Shown here one piece after another: positions 46,355-57,992 of a DNA stretch of 64,000 nucleotides. Under the pieces are notes generated by a model, which was not told the DNA's origin, did no database searches, and saw only the letters and a program-made list of their open reading frames with translations. Position 1 is the first letter of the stretch. Every line of letters starts with the position of its first letter. A program made the translations under genes and the position numbers. Origin of the DNA: Plantago ovata (lineage: Eukaryota; Streptophyta; Magnoliopsida; Lamiales; Plantaginaceae). The DNA is taken from contig CM051456.1 in NCBI GenBank assembly GCA_028274465.1, positions 125,380,880-125,444,879 on the forward strand, in the 5' to 3' direction.

Positions 46355-47385
46355 AGTGCCTAATCATCAATCACATGTGTGCATTCGTATAAATACAACA
46401 TATTATACGATATGGGACGTATTTTGTAAACAACGAAATGAGGTGGACCTCGAAGAATATTTAATTCATGAATGGTTCATCAGTTGTGTCTGCCACTCTA
46501 ATAACTCACAAAAAGGTAGCAGACTTTCAGGATCCTCTGAAAGTTGGGATACGCGTTGCAAAGCTATTAAACGGGTTCACAAATTTGGAGGAGTTTGGAG
46601 CTATACAATGCCATGGTCGACGTATTTAGTACTTGGTCATTTTCTGTGCTAACATGATACTATTGTGTCTTGTGTATTATTTTACATAAGAAACAGAGCT
46701 TAAAATGGAACTTGCTAAATGACATGTCACATGTTGTGTATGGTACGTTACTTTAGATGGTGTTGATAGCTATTGCAAACACCCCCTAAGTTCCGACTTT
46801 AAAGTCTAGCGAGCCAGTCTGAAAATCTACTGTACTCCATTAAACTTGTTCTAACCCTGCTTCAATGAATGTATCTGCTTGTGTCAAGGTATTCCAGGTA
46901 GGCCCTCCTCTTTCTTGTCACAACAAACTGAGAAGATTAACCTTGGCCTGCTGGTTAACTGTTAAACAAATACTTCAATTCCTTCACTCAGTGCCATCAC
47001 TGGAATTCCTTAGCGTACGTGTGGTAAGCCATGATCTTATACCTTTGCCTCTTCGTGTCATATTTGCATAAATGATTAGATTAACACCTGCATCCCCTCA
47101 AGTTCTTTGTTTGAACTTTGAACAGGATGGTGATGTTGATGATAGTGATTACGAATCGATGGAATATGTACCTCGTGCATCGTATCTCACCTAGAGAAAG
47201 TCAAGTTTCCCTTCTTTGATTGTACACAGCCTGCAGACTACGGTCTGGCAACCTTTTTGTTGGAGAAGGGGGATAAGTTGAAGAAATTATCCATCACTTG
47301 TAGTAGTTGTTTTGGCAGTGGCTGTGAGTATGTATCAGCACTAGGCATACGTTATCCTGGTTTAACAATAGATATGCAAAGATGA
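46355..47385 (+). pseudogene. F-box/FBD copy B, internal-deletion relic
   Basis: Promoter-like sequence homologous to that of copy A (about 38900-38990; acgatatgggacgtattttg) runs directly into the last ~160 bases of coding exon 1 (aatggttcatcagttgtgtc from 46473, then gactttcaggatcct and ...ttggaggag). The F-box, the leader intron and most of the LRRs are missing. Exon 2 (about 46889-47023, VFQVGPPLSCHNKLRRLTLACWLTVKQ) and exon 3 (from about 47126, DGDVDDSDYESMEYV) remain, with small deletions that shift the frame in exons 1 and 3. Upstream a Stowaway-type end (tactccctttgcacc, 46078) interrupts the shared promoter region. Confidence 0.85.
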
Positions 47386-47739
47386 GCCAACTAGCTCTTT
47401 GCCTTTTCTTTCATGGTTTGTAAAGACTTGCAGTTCTTCTGAATTCCATATTCAGCTAATTGACTGTCGCTCATTTGTGGAATGCATTTAGAAGTTCACT
47501 TATTTTATTAAGGTCTTGAATCTTAATAAGATCAAAGAAGGCAGCATTGACATCAACAATGACAAAAATTCTCCGAATAACAGCTTGCTAACCATGGATT
47601 ATACATCATCGACAGTCAATGAGTCAAACAAGGGTTGCAAATTCTTCAACCGTTTCAAGAACTGTGTAATAAAAAGGTGGTTACGTTATTATCATCAATT
47701 CATCATCATCATCAACTAATACATGAAACACAACTAGAC

Positions 47740-47897
47740 TCCGCGTAATTTAGGAAAAATCACACCTGCTTCTCTGGGCGATTAGCATATCATCCTGTAA
47801 AACAATATAAGCATATAACACTGATTAGCATTTGGCAGTGAAGATTCGTTAAGTGTCATGTTCAACTTAATGTAGTAGCCTCTCGATCTCGAGCCAC
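47740..47897 (-). pseudogene. ALDH2B exon 9-10 scrap
   Basis: The segment matches ALDH2B intron 10 (ttaggaaaaatcacac), the start of exon 10 (agcatatcatcctg), intron 9 (ttggcagtgaagattcg) and the end of exon 9 (aatgtagtagcctctcga, the GSRGYYIQ region). The middle of exon 10 is deleted. It lies tail to tail with F-box copy B. Confidence 0.75.
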
Positions 47898-48689
47898 TTC
47901 ACATTTAAAATTATTATAAGGAAAAATTACCTCAAAATCTTTATTTAATTTAATGGTAGATGAAATTTTACTTGGAAATGAAATTATAACTATATATATT
48001 CATTACAAACTTAGCTCAGATTATTTCTGATCGAATGAATTTGTACTACATTTAATTCGAGTCGGGTGATTACGGATCAAAATTAATTCGGATCAATTTG
48101 GATCTAACAGTTTTCGGGTTAACTTATTCGGATGATTGAACGTTTACATTCGAATTTTGGATCAGATTACAAATTCGGATCAATTTTACGCGTCTAATTA
48201 AAACACATTAGTATATTATACGATTTGAGATGTCATTTACAAGAATCAAAATGAGTTGAAGTACCTTTTTTGCGAGGGACCTCAACTCAATTTCCCCCAT
48301 TCACGGGCCCGCCCGCGCTCCATACATAAAGTTTCCTCTGAGCCCTAATTTTCGACGTTTCATTTGAATTGATCTTCCGTCATCTTTGTCTCCAGAAACT
48401 TCATTCCTGAAATCAAATTAGCATCTAGATCAATCAGTTTCAGGTATTTCTCTGTTCATTATTTCATTTTTTTATGTAGAATCACGATGAAGTACAATGC
48501 TACTGAACTCGTTTGTTGCTGAGCTTTTTTTTTTTTTTTTAAATGTGATTCGTGTTTCAAGTCTCAGTACTGCTTGCATCTACCGATAATTACTTACTTA
48601 GTTTGATTATTGATAAAATAAAAACCATGATATATATGTGAATTGTAATGGGTTATTCTGTTCAATTTCAGGTTGATTTGTGAAACTAT
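47898..48689. other. Spacer and promoter/leader of F-box copy C
   Basis: The sequence at 48056-48200 is rich in attcggatc words in both orientations and is unassigned. From about 48205 similarity to the promoter and intron-bearing leader of copy A begins (tatacgatttgagatgt, then ggcccgcccgcgc, then gagccctaattttcgacgttt). The leader intron ends at about 48671 (tttcag). Confidence 0.55.
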
Positions 48690-50382
48690 ATGAGTAGTTC
48701 TTATACTGAGAAATCTGGTCTTGCAAATGCAAATGATAATGAAGATTGCATTACCAATTTACATGAAAGTGTCCTGAGTAATATACTGTCTCGGTTACCT
48801 ACTAAAGATTCGGTTCGAACTAGTGTCTTGTCAAAAGCTTGGAGATACAAGTGGACCTACTCTTGCAATGTGGACATTGTCACTCAGTATATTGCACACA
48901 ACTTGGTTGTGTTGTTTAATTCAAGTTTCCTTAACTTCATCAATAGAGTGGTGTTTCTCTCTCAGAATCTTTCAAGTTTTCGCCTCGTATGTGAACATTG
49001 TTTCGAGTTAAATGACATAAGTCCTCTGGTTACATGTATTTCCAATGTATTAGCGAGACATAGAATTCAGAGTTTGGGTATTGAAATACATCATATTACC
49101 ACAAGGATTTACCTCCCCTGCAGCATTGTCAATACTACTTCATTGAGAGAATTGAATCTATGGGTTCTTCCTGGAGGCTTGAATCTTGCTGCCAAGAATT
49201 TCGCTCCTAATCTTGTTACTTTGGATCTTTTTGGAGTAAACCTGAGGAATGAGAATTCTGAAATTAGCACTGTGACCTTCAATTTTCCGCTACTTGAAAC
49301 ATTTAAAGTAGCATACTTCAGATGGTTGAATGTTAAGTCTGTGGAAATTAATGCTCCTTTGCTCACCACATTCATATCTCAACCAATGGATCAACTTGAG
49401 GAATATGACTATTCCATTGTTATTGTTGCTCCTAGACTTGCTAGTTTTACATGTTCCGGTGGTGGACCTGAGGAATTTATAATTGTGAATGGTTCATCAG
49501 TTGTGTCTGCGTTCCTGCTTAGTGACGATATGGCAGAAGACTTTCAGGATCCTATGAAAGTTGGGATACGCGTTGCAAAGCTATTAAACGGCTTCACAAA
49601 TTTGGAGGAACTGGAGCTGTATGATGCCATGGGCGAGGTACTTAGTCTTTGGTCATTCCTATAATCCTATGCTAATGTTAAACTACTCTGTCGCATAATA
49701 AGTTTCATGTATCCTTTGTCTTTTGCAAAAGAAACATAAAACTTTAACCTCCTAAATGATATGTTCTGTATGGTGTGTTTTTTTTTACTGGAAACATGAA
49801 CTTGTTCTAACCCTGCTTTGATGTATATCTGCCTGTGTCAAGGTATTCCGTGTAGGTCCTCCTCTTTCTTGTCACGACAAGCTGACACGATTAACGTTGA
49901 GCTGTTGGTCTACTGTTAAAGAACTACTTGAATTCCTTCATGTAGCACCATCCCTGAAATTCCTTAGTGTAGTTGTGGTGAGCCATGATCATACACCTTT
50001 GCTGTTTTTTGTCATCTCATCTTTGCAAAGTACTAAATCTAGCCTCCCCCCCCCCCCCCTTTCAATTTCTGCTTTGGAACAGGATGGTTTTGTGGATGAT
50101 TGTGATTATGAATCGATGGAACGTGTACCATCATGCATCGCATCTCACCTAGAGGAAGTCAAGTTTCCCGTCTTTTGTTGCAGAGTGCTTAAAAAATACT
50201 CACCTATGAGAAAAGTTTACTGGGATCTGGTAAGCTTTTTGTTGGTGAATGGAGATAAGTTGAGGAAATTATCCATCAGTTGTTGTCCCAGTGACGATGA
50301 CCATGGCTGTAAAATTGCAGGGTATGTATCAGCCCTAGCCATACATTATCCTGATTTAACAATAGATGTGGAAAGCAAATGA
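48690..50382 (+). CDS. F-box/FBD/LRR protein, copy C
   Basis: Three exons: 48690-49637, 49843-49977, 50083-50382, giving 460 residues. The layout is the same as copy A: F-box at about residues 19-55 (LHESVLSNILSRLPTKDSVRTSVLSKAWRYKWTY), LRR-like middle, FBD C-terminus (PSCIASHLEEVKFPVFCC...SISCCPSDD). It is clearly a recent paralogue of copy A, yet differs at many sites in the stretch 95-150 (for example VCEHCFELNDISPLVTCISN versus VFTHRFDSNSVKPLETWISN), the part expected to contact the substrate. Intron 2 carries a C-tract at the same place as in copy A. The likely role is an SCF ligase receptor; the target is unknown. The 3' end faces the complete ALDH2B gene, 365 bp away. Confidence 0.92.
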
Positions 50383-50746
50383 GCCTACTTCTCTTTGCTT
50401 TTCTGTTTTCATGGTTTGTAAAGACTTGCAGTCCTTTGAATTCCATGCTACTATGGCATTGCTTGTTTATGAAATGTACTGTACTTCTTTTATTAAGTTC
50501 TTGCACCGTAAAAACTAATGAGATCAAAGAAGGCAATTTGACATCAAGAATGCAGAAAATCTACCACCATGTTGCAAACCATGCAGTATACAATCATTGA
50601 CAGTAAAACAAAGGTTGCAAATTCATCGACCGTTTCAAGAACTATGTAATAAAAAGGTCGAACGTTATTATCATCATCATCATCATCAACTAAATACATG
50701 AACATGCAACTAGACTCGGCGACTTGACTTGTATTACTTGGAGAGA

Positions 50747-53700
50747 TCACAACCATGCTGGATTTTTGAGAGGTGTAACAACTGCCTTCACTTGCAAGTA
50801 GTTCTTTAAACTGTATTCTCCCTTTTCCCTTCCGATTCCACTCATCTTATAACCACCAAAAGGAATTGCGGCATCAAATACATCGAAGCAGTTAATCCAT
50901 ACTGTGCCGGCTCTCAATGCCCTCATCATGGTATTAGCAGTCTCAAGATTTTGAGTAAATACGCCAGCTGCAAGACCATACCTGCTGGAGTTTGCCCTCT
51001 TAATCACTTCGCCAAGGTCACTGAGACAACGAAGAAAGTTACTAACATCACCACAATACAAGTTAAGAATGGACTAATTATGAAACAACCCATATTTTAG
51101 GAAGAATCACATATGCCTCCCTTGTGGATGTAAAAGGTAAATCTTACTAGGTCCTTAGAGCCTTGGAGGATTGCAAGTATTTTGTAAACATTCAAGGAGC
51201 GGTATGTAATTCTGTGGGTCTGTGGGTGTGTGATTTTCAAAATATGTAGATTTATTCTTAATTAATGCAGATTTCAGGGGAGAGAGGGGGGCAGGGGTGG
51301 GTGAGAACTGATATCTTACTTGAACTTCAATACAGTCTGCACGGGACCAAATATCTCATCCTTAGCAATTAACATGTCATCCTGTGAAACAATAGAAGCA
51401 TAACACTTGTTAGTATTTAGCAGTGAAGATTTATAAAGTGCCATGTTGATTGAGAGACTTGACTTCAACTAGGTGATACCTTGACGTTAGAGAAAACAGT
51501 TGGTTGAATGTAGTAGCCTCTCGAGCCAACTCTATCACCCCCGGTTTCCAGGGTAGCTCCAGATTCAGTACCCAGCTTGATGTATTTGAGGATCTTGTTA
51601 AACTGTTCTTCATCAATCTAATTGTACAAGGCAGAACAGGCATGATCAAAGATCAACTGAGCTGTTATTTAGATTAAAGGGGAAAAATAGAGTACCTCTA
51701 CCCGATGAAAGCAATTGCAAATTTACCTGTGGACCTTGTTCCATGCCCGCCTTGAACGGGTCACCAACAGTACGTTTTAAGGCACGTGCCTTTGCTTTCT
51801 CTACAAATTCATCATGAACTTTTTCATGGACAAATGTCCTAGAGCCAGCACAGCAACATTGTCCCTGCAGCACACAGTGATAGATGTTTCAGTATCCAAA
51901 TAACAAAACCTCCCTCAATTAATACCTTGCAACCGTTGCTAATAGCATCAGACCTGGTTGAAAAATAGAGCAAAATGTGCCATCTCAACAGCTTTGTCCA
52001 CATCAGCATCTTCGCAAACTATGAAAGGTGATTTTCCTCCAAGTTCCAGAGTTACTGGCTTCAGATTGCTCTTGGCAGCCAATTCAAGAACAATTTTACC
52101 TGTTTCTGTTGAACCAGTGAAAGCAATCTGCAAATAGCACATTTAGAGGACTGAATATGTGTTCAAGCAAACTATTTGTATGTTTCAGATATCAACATCT
52201 ATACACACAAGCTAACCCATATGTATCTTTGTGGTACTTCAAATGTCAACGAGCTCAGTACAAAAGTAAGTTACCTAAAAAATCAAACATGTGATACTTC
52301 GACACTTCAGAATTAAGAAACAACCTAACAAGGTGTGTTTTCACCAGATGAGCCGACAAATTATAGGCAGGGGTGAGATAATTCACAGTTAAGCACAATA
52401 CTTGGTGAACTTTACCCTTATTCAGCAAGAGATTTCCAATTGATTACCTTATCTACATCCATATGGCTGCAAAGAGCAGCACCGGCTGTAGGACCAAAGC
52501 CAGAAACAATATTCAGGACACCCTCAGGAAGGCCAGCCTGTCCATATATGCAAATGAAATTTCAGTCTCAGAAGATATGAAAGCTTTCACAAGTGAAAAT
52601 AAGTGTTTTGAAAACGACGGAGAGTGGCATTCAATTATATCAAGTGACAGTTCATACACAGTGTAAGAATGACAAGATATTCACCTCATGGAATAATTTT
52701 GCCACAAGGAGTGCAGATAATGGTGTCTGTTCAGCTGTTTTCAAAACAATGGTGTTCCCACATGCCAGTGCAGGGCCAACTTTCCAAGCAAACATCAGAA
52801 GCGGAAAGTTCCATGGGATAATTTGGCCAGCTACACCAATAGGTTCGTGCAGAGTTTGGACGTGATGAGGCCCATCAGCTGGAATTGTCATCCCGTGAAT
52901 CTTGTCAGTCCATCCTGCAGAATACATCAACAAAGATTCAACGAGAAGAACATTTATTCATTCACTTTAATCATGTTTCCAGAGACCAACCAGCGTAGTA
53001 ACGGAATAAGCGGACAAACATTGGAACTTCTATTTGAGCAGACTGTTCATACAGCTTGCCATTGTCCCAAGTCTCGAGTGCCGCAATCTCATCATTATGC
53101 TTTTCGACCAGGTCAGCAAACCGAAGCATGATCTTCTGCCTTTCCTGAAGTTATTAACAAATATAATAAGCAATGTGTCAAAGAATGAGCACCGGAGAGG
53201 GGTAACTCTTCTATTTTGTACACCATATCTACCCCCCTGTACTTTAAAAAAGGAGCAAAATCCCCCTGAAGTGACAGGTGCAAAGCACCACTCACTCAGG
53301 GGCTATCTAGCACCAAAAATGTAGGTGCAATGACACATCTTGAGGAGAAACATTGCATTAGTTCCAAAAACACGCGGATATATTTTCACATTTTATATAT
53401 GACAGGGAGATAACTTGTCAATCAATGAATTAAAATGCTGTAATAATGAGGGAGAAGTTGAAATGAGTTTAGGAAAAGAAATTACATATGCAGTCATTTT
53501 CGGCCATGGGCCTTCATCAAAAGCTTTACGAGCAGAAGCAACTGCCCGGTTGATATCTTCTTTATCACCTTCAGCTACATGTGCAATGACTTCCCCAGTC
53601 CTAGGATCCAAAGTCTCGAACGTTTTCCCTAATTCAGAATAACTTCAAGAGTCAGCTGCTCAGGCAATACAAGAGATGCTAATGTAGATAAAATAAGATT

Positions 53701-54510
53701 ACTACACGTTTAAGTCCCGCAGCAAGCACCTAACTAACAGCTTTATATAAAGAAGTAAACCTGATGCCGCATCAACAAATCGACCATTGATGAGAAGCTT
53801 ATCATATTGGACGCTAACCGGTGGTTTGATCGGGTCCTCAAGAGCTGCTGCGGCTGTGCCGTATCTGCAGACTCCTCTGCCAAGATGAGATTGTTTTCCT
53901 GCGAAAATTAAACAAATTATTTCCAACAAACATAACTCATAAAAATCCATAGCCAGCTCGAGAGAGAGTCACTTGGTTACAAGAACATAGGCCTTATTAG
54001 GTAAACCAATTCACAACAACCATTTCAACATACAAAAAAGTAGAGTAGTAATTGAATTTGATCCATAAGAGAGAAACAGTACAATCAAATTCAGTTTCTC
54101 TTTTGATATCACCTTCTCCATTTGATTGTCATTTGTCATCAAATCAAAATGAATACTACTATGAAAATTGACCGAAGATCACCCAATTCCATTAAATTTG
54201 GGAGCAAATTAAGCAAAACAGCTCCACCAACTTTATTATTATTATTATTATTAACAAAATTAAGCAAAATCAACAAGTCAAAACCACATAGCGAATGATC
54301 CAACACGAAACACAGACAGAGGGAGGAATCAGATTTGTTCAGATAAAAATCGATATAATCAATACATCTCAGTGCTTTCACTGACACAGAACAAAAATGA
54401 AAAAGTAAAATTGCAATCGAAGATTATGAGTGGAAATAGTAGCCGGTACCTCCACGAGAAAGAAGGGGAAGGGAACGGGAAAGGAGAGATGAGACTCTGC
54501 GAGAGGCCAT
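50747..54510 (-). CDS. ALDH2B: Mitochondrial aldehyde dehydrogenase ALDH2B, copy 1
   Basis: Eleven exons in full phase: 54510-54450, 53898-53761, 53628-53486, 53144-52991, 52914-52685, 52537-52448, 52127-51954, 51864-51727, 51617-51480, 51381-51320, 51020-50747; 533 residues. The N-terminus [20 protein letters not shown] is Arg/Ser/Leu-rich and free of acids, a mitochondrial presequence. NAD-binding and substrate segments: [43 protein letters not shown] (general base Glu), and GQCCCAGSR with the nucleophile as the middle Cys. The C-terminus [14 protein letters not shown]...KNPAWL is typical. The enzyme oxidises acetaldehyde and other aldehydes to acids with NAD+; plant members are linked to fermentation recovery and, in maize (RF2), male fertility. 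Exon sizes are identical to copy 2. A LINE tail at 54835-55593 separates it from a segment shared with the promoter of copy 2. Confidence 0.97.
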
Positions 54511-54834
54511 GGATATGGATGTGGAGGAGTGAAGTGAACAGCCTTGGAAATGGAAGAGGAAATGTAAATGGACTACTTTCAGTGAGTAGTACACTGCTAA
54601 ATACTGGCTGGAGCAGTATGGACACAAAGTGGTTCACAAATATTGGAATTACTCAGTTTTTCTAAATTCATTTAATTTATTGGTTGGATGACTCGATCCA
54701 CAATAAATAAAGAAATTGTAAGATAAAAATTTATTAAAATATAATTGTAAACAATTTAAAGAAACGGGTAAAATAAAATATTTAAAAGATTTATAAAAAA
54801 GAATGAATACTTTTTAGTACTATTAACTAGTGAT

Positions 54835-55593
54835 TGGTTGTTGGACTATTTGGAAGTTTCGAAATAGAGCAATTTTCACCACCGACTCTTTCAATCAGCA
54901 AGGCATGCTCATCCTTGCTAAATCTCAACTTTTACAGCAACCTCCAGTCAAGGAGTCTGTTAAAACCCCTACTCCTTGCATTTTTACTCCTCCTCCACCA
55001 GGGGTATGTTGTTTGTTCACTGATGGTTCTGTCCTGGATAATAGAGATGCGGGTATTGGTTTTTGTTTTGACCAATACACAGGGCCAGTTCCTACAAGGC
55101 ACTGCCATTTTTGTGGGCAAATGCGATAACCATACAGCAGAATTATGGGCCATTAAAGCCGGCTTAGTGGCTGCAAGAAATCTTAATCTTTGCTCTGTTC
55201 TTATTAAAACTGATTCTCAGTATGCTCTAAATATCTTGTGCAGGAAGCTGGATCCTCCTCGACCAGCCTGGACACTTGTGACTGAAATCCACCAGCTTGT
55301 ATCGAATTTTGGGACCATCTACATTCACAACATCTATAGGGAGAAGAATACAGTTGCAGATCTCCTCTCTAGAGTTGCCAGCAGTAGATTTACGCACGAC
55401 GTTGTAGCTCATCAGTCCATTGTTGATGCTCACTTAGTAACATCATGAACTTGGGACCTTTTGCCAGTTTGGCTTATTTGTTTTGTAATGGATATATCTG
55501 GGGTGACCACCCGACTTGTGGGAATGGCCCCTCACCAAGCCTTGTACAACCGCTAAGTAGGAATAAAATCTAATTCGTAAAAAAAAAAAAAAA
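54835..55593 (+). mobile_element. L1-type LINE 3' tail with RNase H domain
   Basis: The sequence begins in a WTIWKFRNRAIF motif (zf-RVT region). It continues through a proline linker into an RNase H domain: FTDGSVLDNRDAGIGFCFDQYTG, then, after one frame shift near 55083, GKCDNHTAELWAIKAGLVAARNLN, IKTDSQYALNIL and REKNTVADLLSRVA. The D, E and D of the core are present. After the stop a 3' tail ends with aataaaatctaattcgt and A15 at 55579-55593. It is 5'-truncated and non-functional. No convincing target duplication was found. It inserted about 325 bp upstream of the ALDH2B copy 1 ATG. Confidence 0.85.
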
Positions 55594-55659
55594 TTAATGA
55601 GTTGGAAATCCGCATTGACTACCATTTGGATGCGAATAAACAATGTGATATAGACTGCA

Positions 55660-55860
55660 AACCAAATAAGTCTCTATTCATTTCATCTGAAAAATAATTA
55701 TTTTAAATTTAGTTTAAATCAATTCATTTCAGTTCAGATCAGTTCAAATGCATTAAGTTCAGTTCAGTTCAGATTTAGCCAATACTATTTAGCTAATACT
55801 ATTTTTACTACAAATAAGTTCAGTTCAATTCAGTTCATACTTTTTCAGACGAAAGTAACA
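55660..55860. mobile_element. MITE-like CAGTTCAG repeat, second copy
   Basis: Ends tcatctgaaaaat and tttttcagacgaaag are inverted relatives. The body is made of cagttcag(a/t) words with variants, and contains a tactacaaataagtt piece also found at 14603-14625 in opposite orientation. It belongs to the same family as the copy in the SUMO protease intron. Confidence 0.55.
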
Positions 55861-55989
55861 TAACCTAACTCAATTTAAACATCAATAATTTGCTACAAAC
55901 ACAACCAAAAAGTCATCAATTAATCGTTCCTAATGGGGTATGAACGTGTGAGTTGTGAGGAAGGGTATATTAATATTAATATTAAATTT

Positions 55990-56180
55990 GATAACTTAAT
56001 ACCATAAAAATACAACCTGCAAAGTATCTACTTTTTGTCGATAAATGAATTAAAATAGGATATGAATGAGATTTACATACAGCGCCGGATAAGATGGGGA
56101 AATCGGATGTAATTGACGAAATTATCCATAAATAAATAAATATATTGACCAGAAGACAACAGTCGGCCACGGCCACAACA
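55990..56180. other. Segment shared with the ALDH2B copy 2 upstream region
   Basis: The words acctgcaaagtat(a)tctact, gcgc(c/t)ggataag, attga(c/t)gaaatt(a/g)t and ccagaagacaa occur in the same order here and at about 61328-61455, directly upstream of ALDH2B copy 2. It probably is the ALDH upstream region carried along in the duplication and later pushed away from copy 1 by the LINE. Whether it contains regulatory sites is unknown. Confidence 0.6.
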
Positions 56181-56229
56181 GCCTCTTCTGACGTGGTATC
56201 AGAGAGAAAAATATTATCCACACAACCTA

Positions 56230-57905
56230 CAGTTTCTATACACGTATCTCCATCACCAAACAACGTTTAAGTATGAAATGTAATACAGTACTACTATAGA
56301 ATTATACAGACATTAAATACATGATACTGTAGTTACAGATTTTTAAACATGTGACGTGGATAGCGACTGGATATTTTAGGGATAAGTTAATAGTACACCA
56401 ATGATATTTTGGATTCATGCGTTTCTTGGTGATGAGCAAGATTAAAAGCATGGGGTACCTACTACTACCAAATAGTATGGGCGGAGAGTGTGATTGATTG
56501 GATGAAGTTGCCGAAATTAAATGTCAGCCGTTATATATAATAACACGTGTTCGCATATACGCTCTACCTTCCCACTAGGCCACTATAATAATCCCATCCA
56601 TTCCATCGACATTTTTCATTTTCCTTGAACAAATATAAATTTTAAGAAAAAAATAATATAATTGAAAAACTTTCTTTCATTCAATAATAAATATAACAAT
56701 TGATTATCTATCTTTACACTTCCAATTTTTAACAAAAATATTATTGTAATAGTTACGCTCTAACATCTAATAAATTTACATTATATGTTTATATGTTTAG
56801 AGAATATGTTTATATGTTTAGAGAAGTATATTTTAGTGGCTAAACTAAATATCATTTTCCCATTTAAACGGGTCAATCCACATATACCACCTCTCATCTT
56901 CTTTTGACAAGCACAAAAGATTGCGATTGTAATTGTATACACGATTGATAGTAGCCTTTGAACTTTGTTTTCTGGACTTTCTTAGTGCCTTTCACTCTCC
57001 TATGAGAAAATATATCTAGAAAAATGAAACCCACACCTTATTGCCAATGATTCCAACTTGTGCAATAGCTACATGACCTACATCTTTTCATCACCATATA
57101 CCATATTCTATTATTATTAGGATTTAGGATCCCTTTTTATTTTATTTATTAATAAAAGACAAAAAGGTAAAAAGAATATCCACTTAAGATTGTTTATGAC
57201 CAAAAATATCCATTTTATTTTAGAAAACTTAATAATGCATGGTTCATAAATAAGGAGGATGAGGTGGAAGACGAAAAAATACATTTTATTTTATGAATTT
57301 TGGATATTATAGATATGCCCGTTGCCCGTTGATGACGGGTTAATAAATTAATTTCCTAAGATTGTTTCTGTCCAAAAATATCCATTCCAACATTTGTGTT
57401 GTTTTTTTCCTTTTTTTCTTCTCCAGATAAAATTTAATAATGCATGGTTGAGATTCATTTAAGCACTTGTAGTCAAGTTGGTTTGTTTGACTAACTTGTT
57501 CAATAATTACAGCATCCAATCCATTGAAAATGGTTGCCTTAACTTAACTTATGACTCTATTTCTTCTCTGTAAATTTTTATTACTTAGTTTTTTAGTAAA
57601 TTTTTAAAAAGTTAATTTTAAATTAAAAGTACACGGTGTTTGCTACATATAGTAAAAATTTGAAATTAAAGAAGATGTTAATGATTGGTTGAAACTAATA
57701 ATCACTTAAGTAAATTAATTTATTTAGCATTTTCCTTTCTTCTTGCCCTATCTCTAGTCAAGTTCTGCATAAAATTCTGTCATGTGTAAATATTTAAGGT
57801 GCTTCATTGATTTTTACAGATTATATACAGATGTACTGTGTTTTATTTATTTATAACGTACAAACCAGTTTCCTATCTTCTGAATGCATGTGTATACTAT
57901 CAGCA
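56230..57905. other. AT-rich spacer between the ALDH2B genes
   Basis: No gene seen. Short direct repeats: a tatatgtttagagaa unit twice at about 56787-56826, and aagattgttt(a/c)tg(a/t)ccaaaaatatccatt with aataatgcatggtt twice (about 57187-57245 and 57358-57447). Confidence 0.45.
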
Positions 57906-57992
57906 TAATTATCATCATCATCATCATCAACTAAATACATGAACATGCAACCTAGACTCGGCGACTTGACTTGTATTAAGTACTTGGAGATA

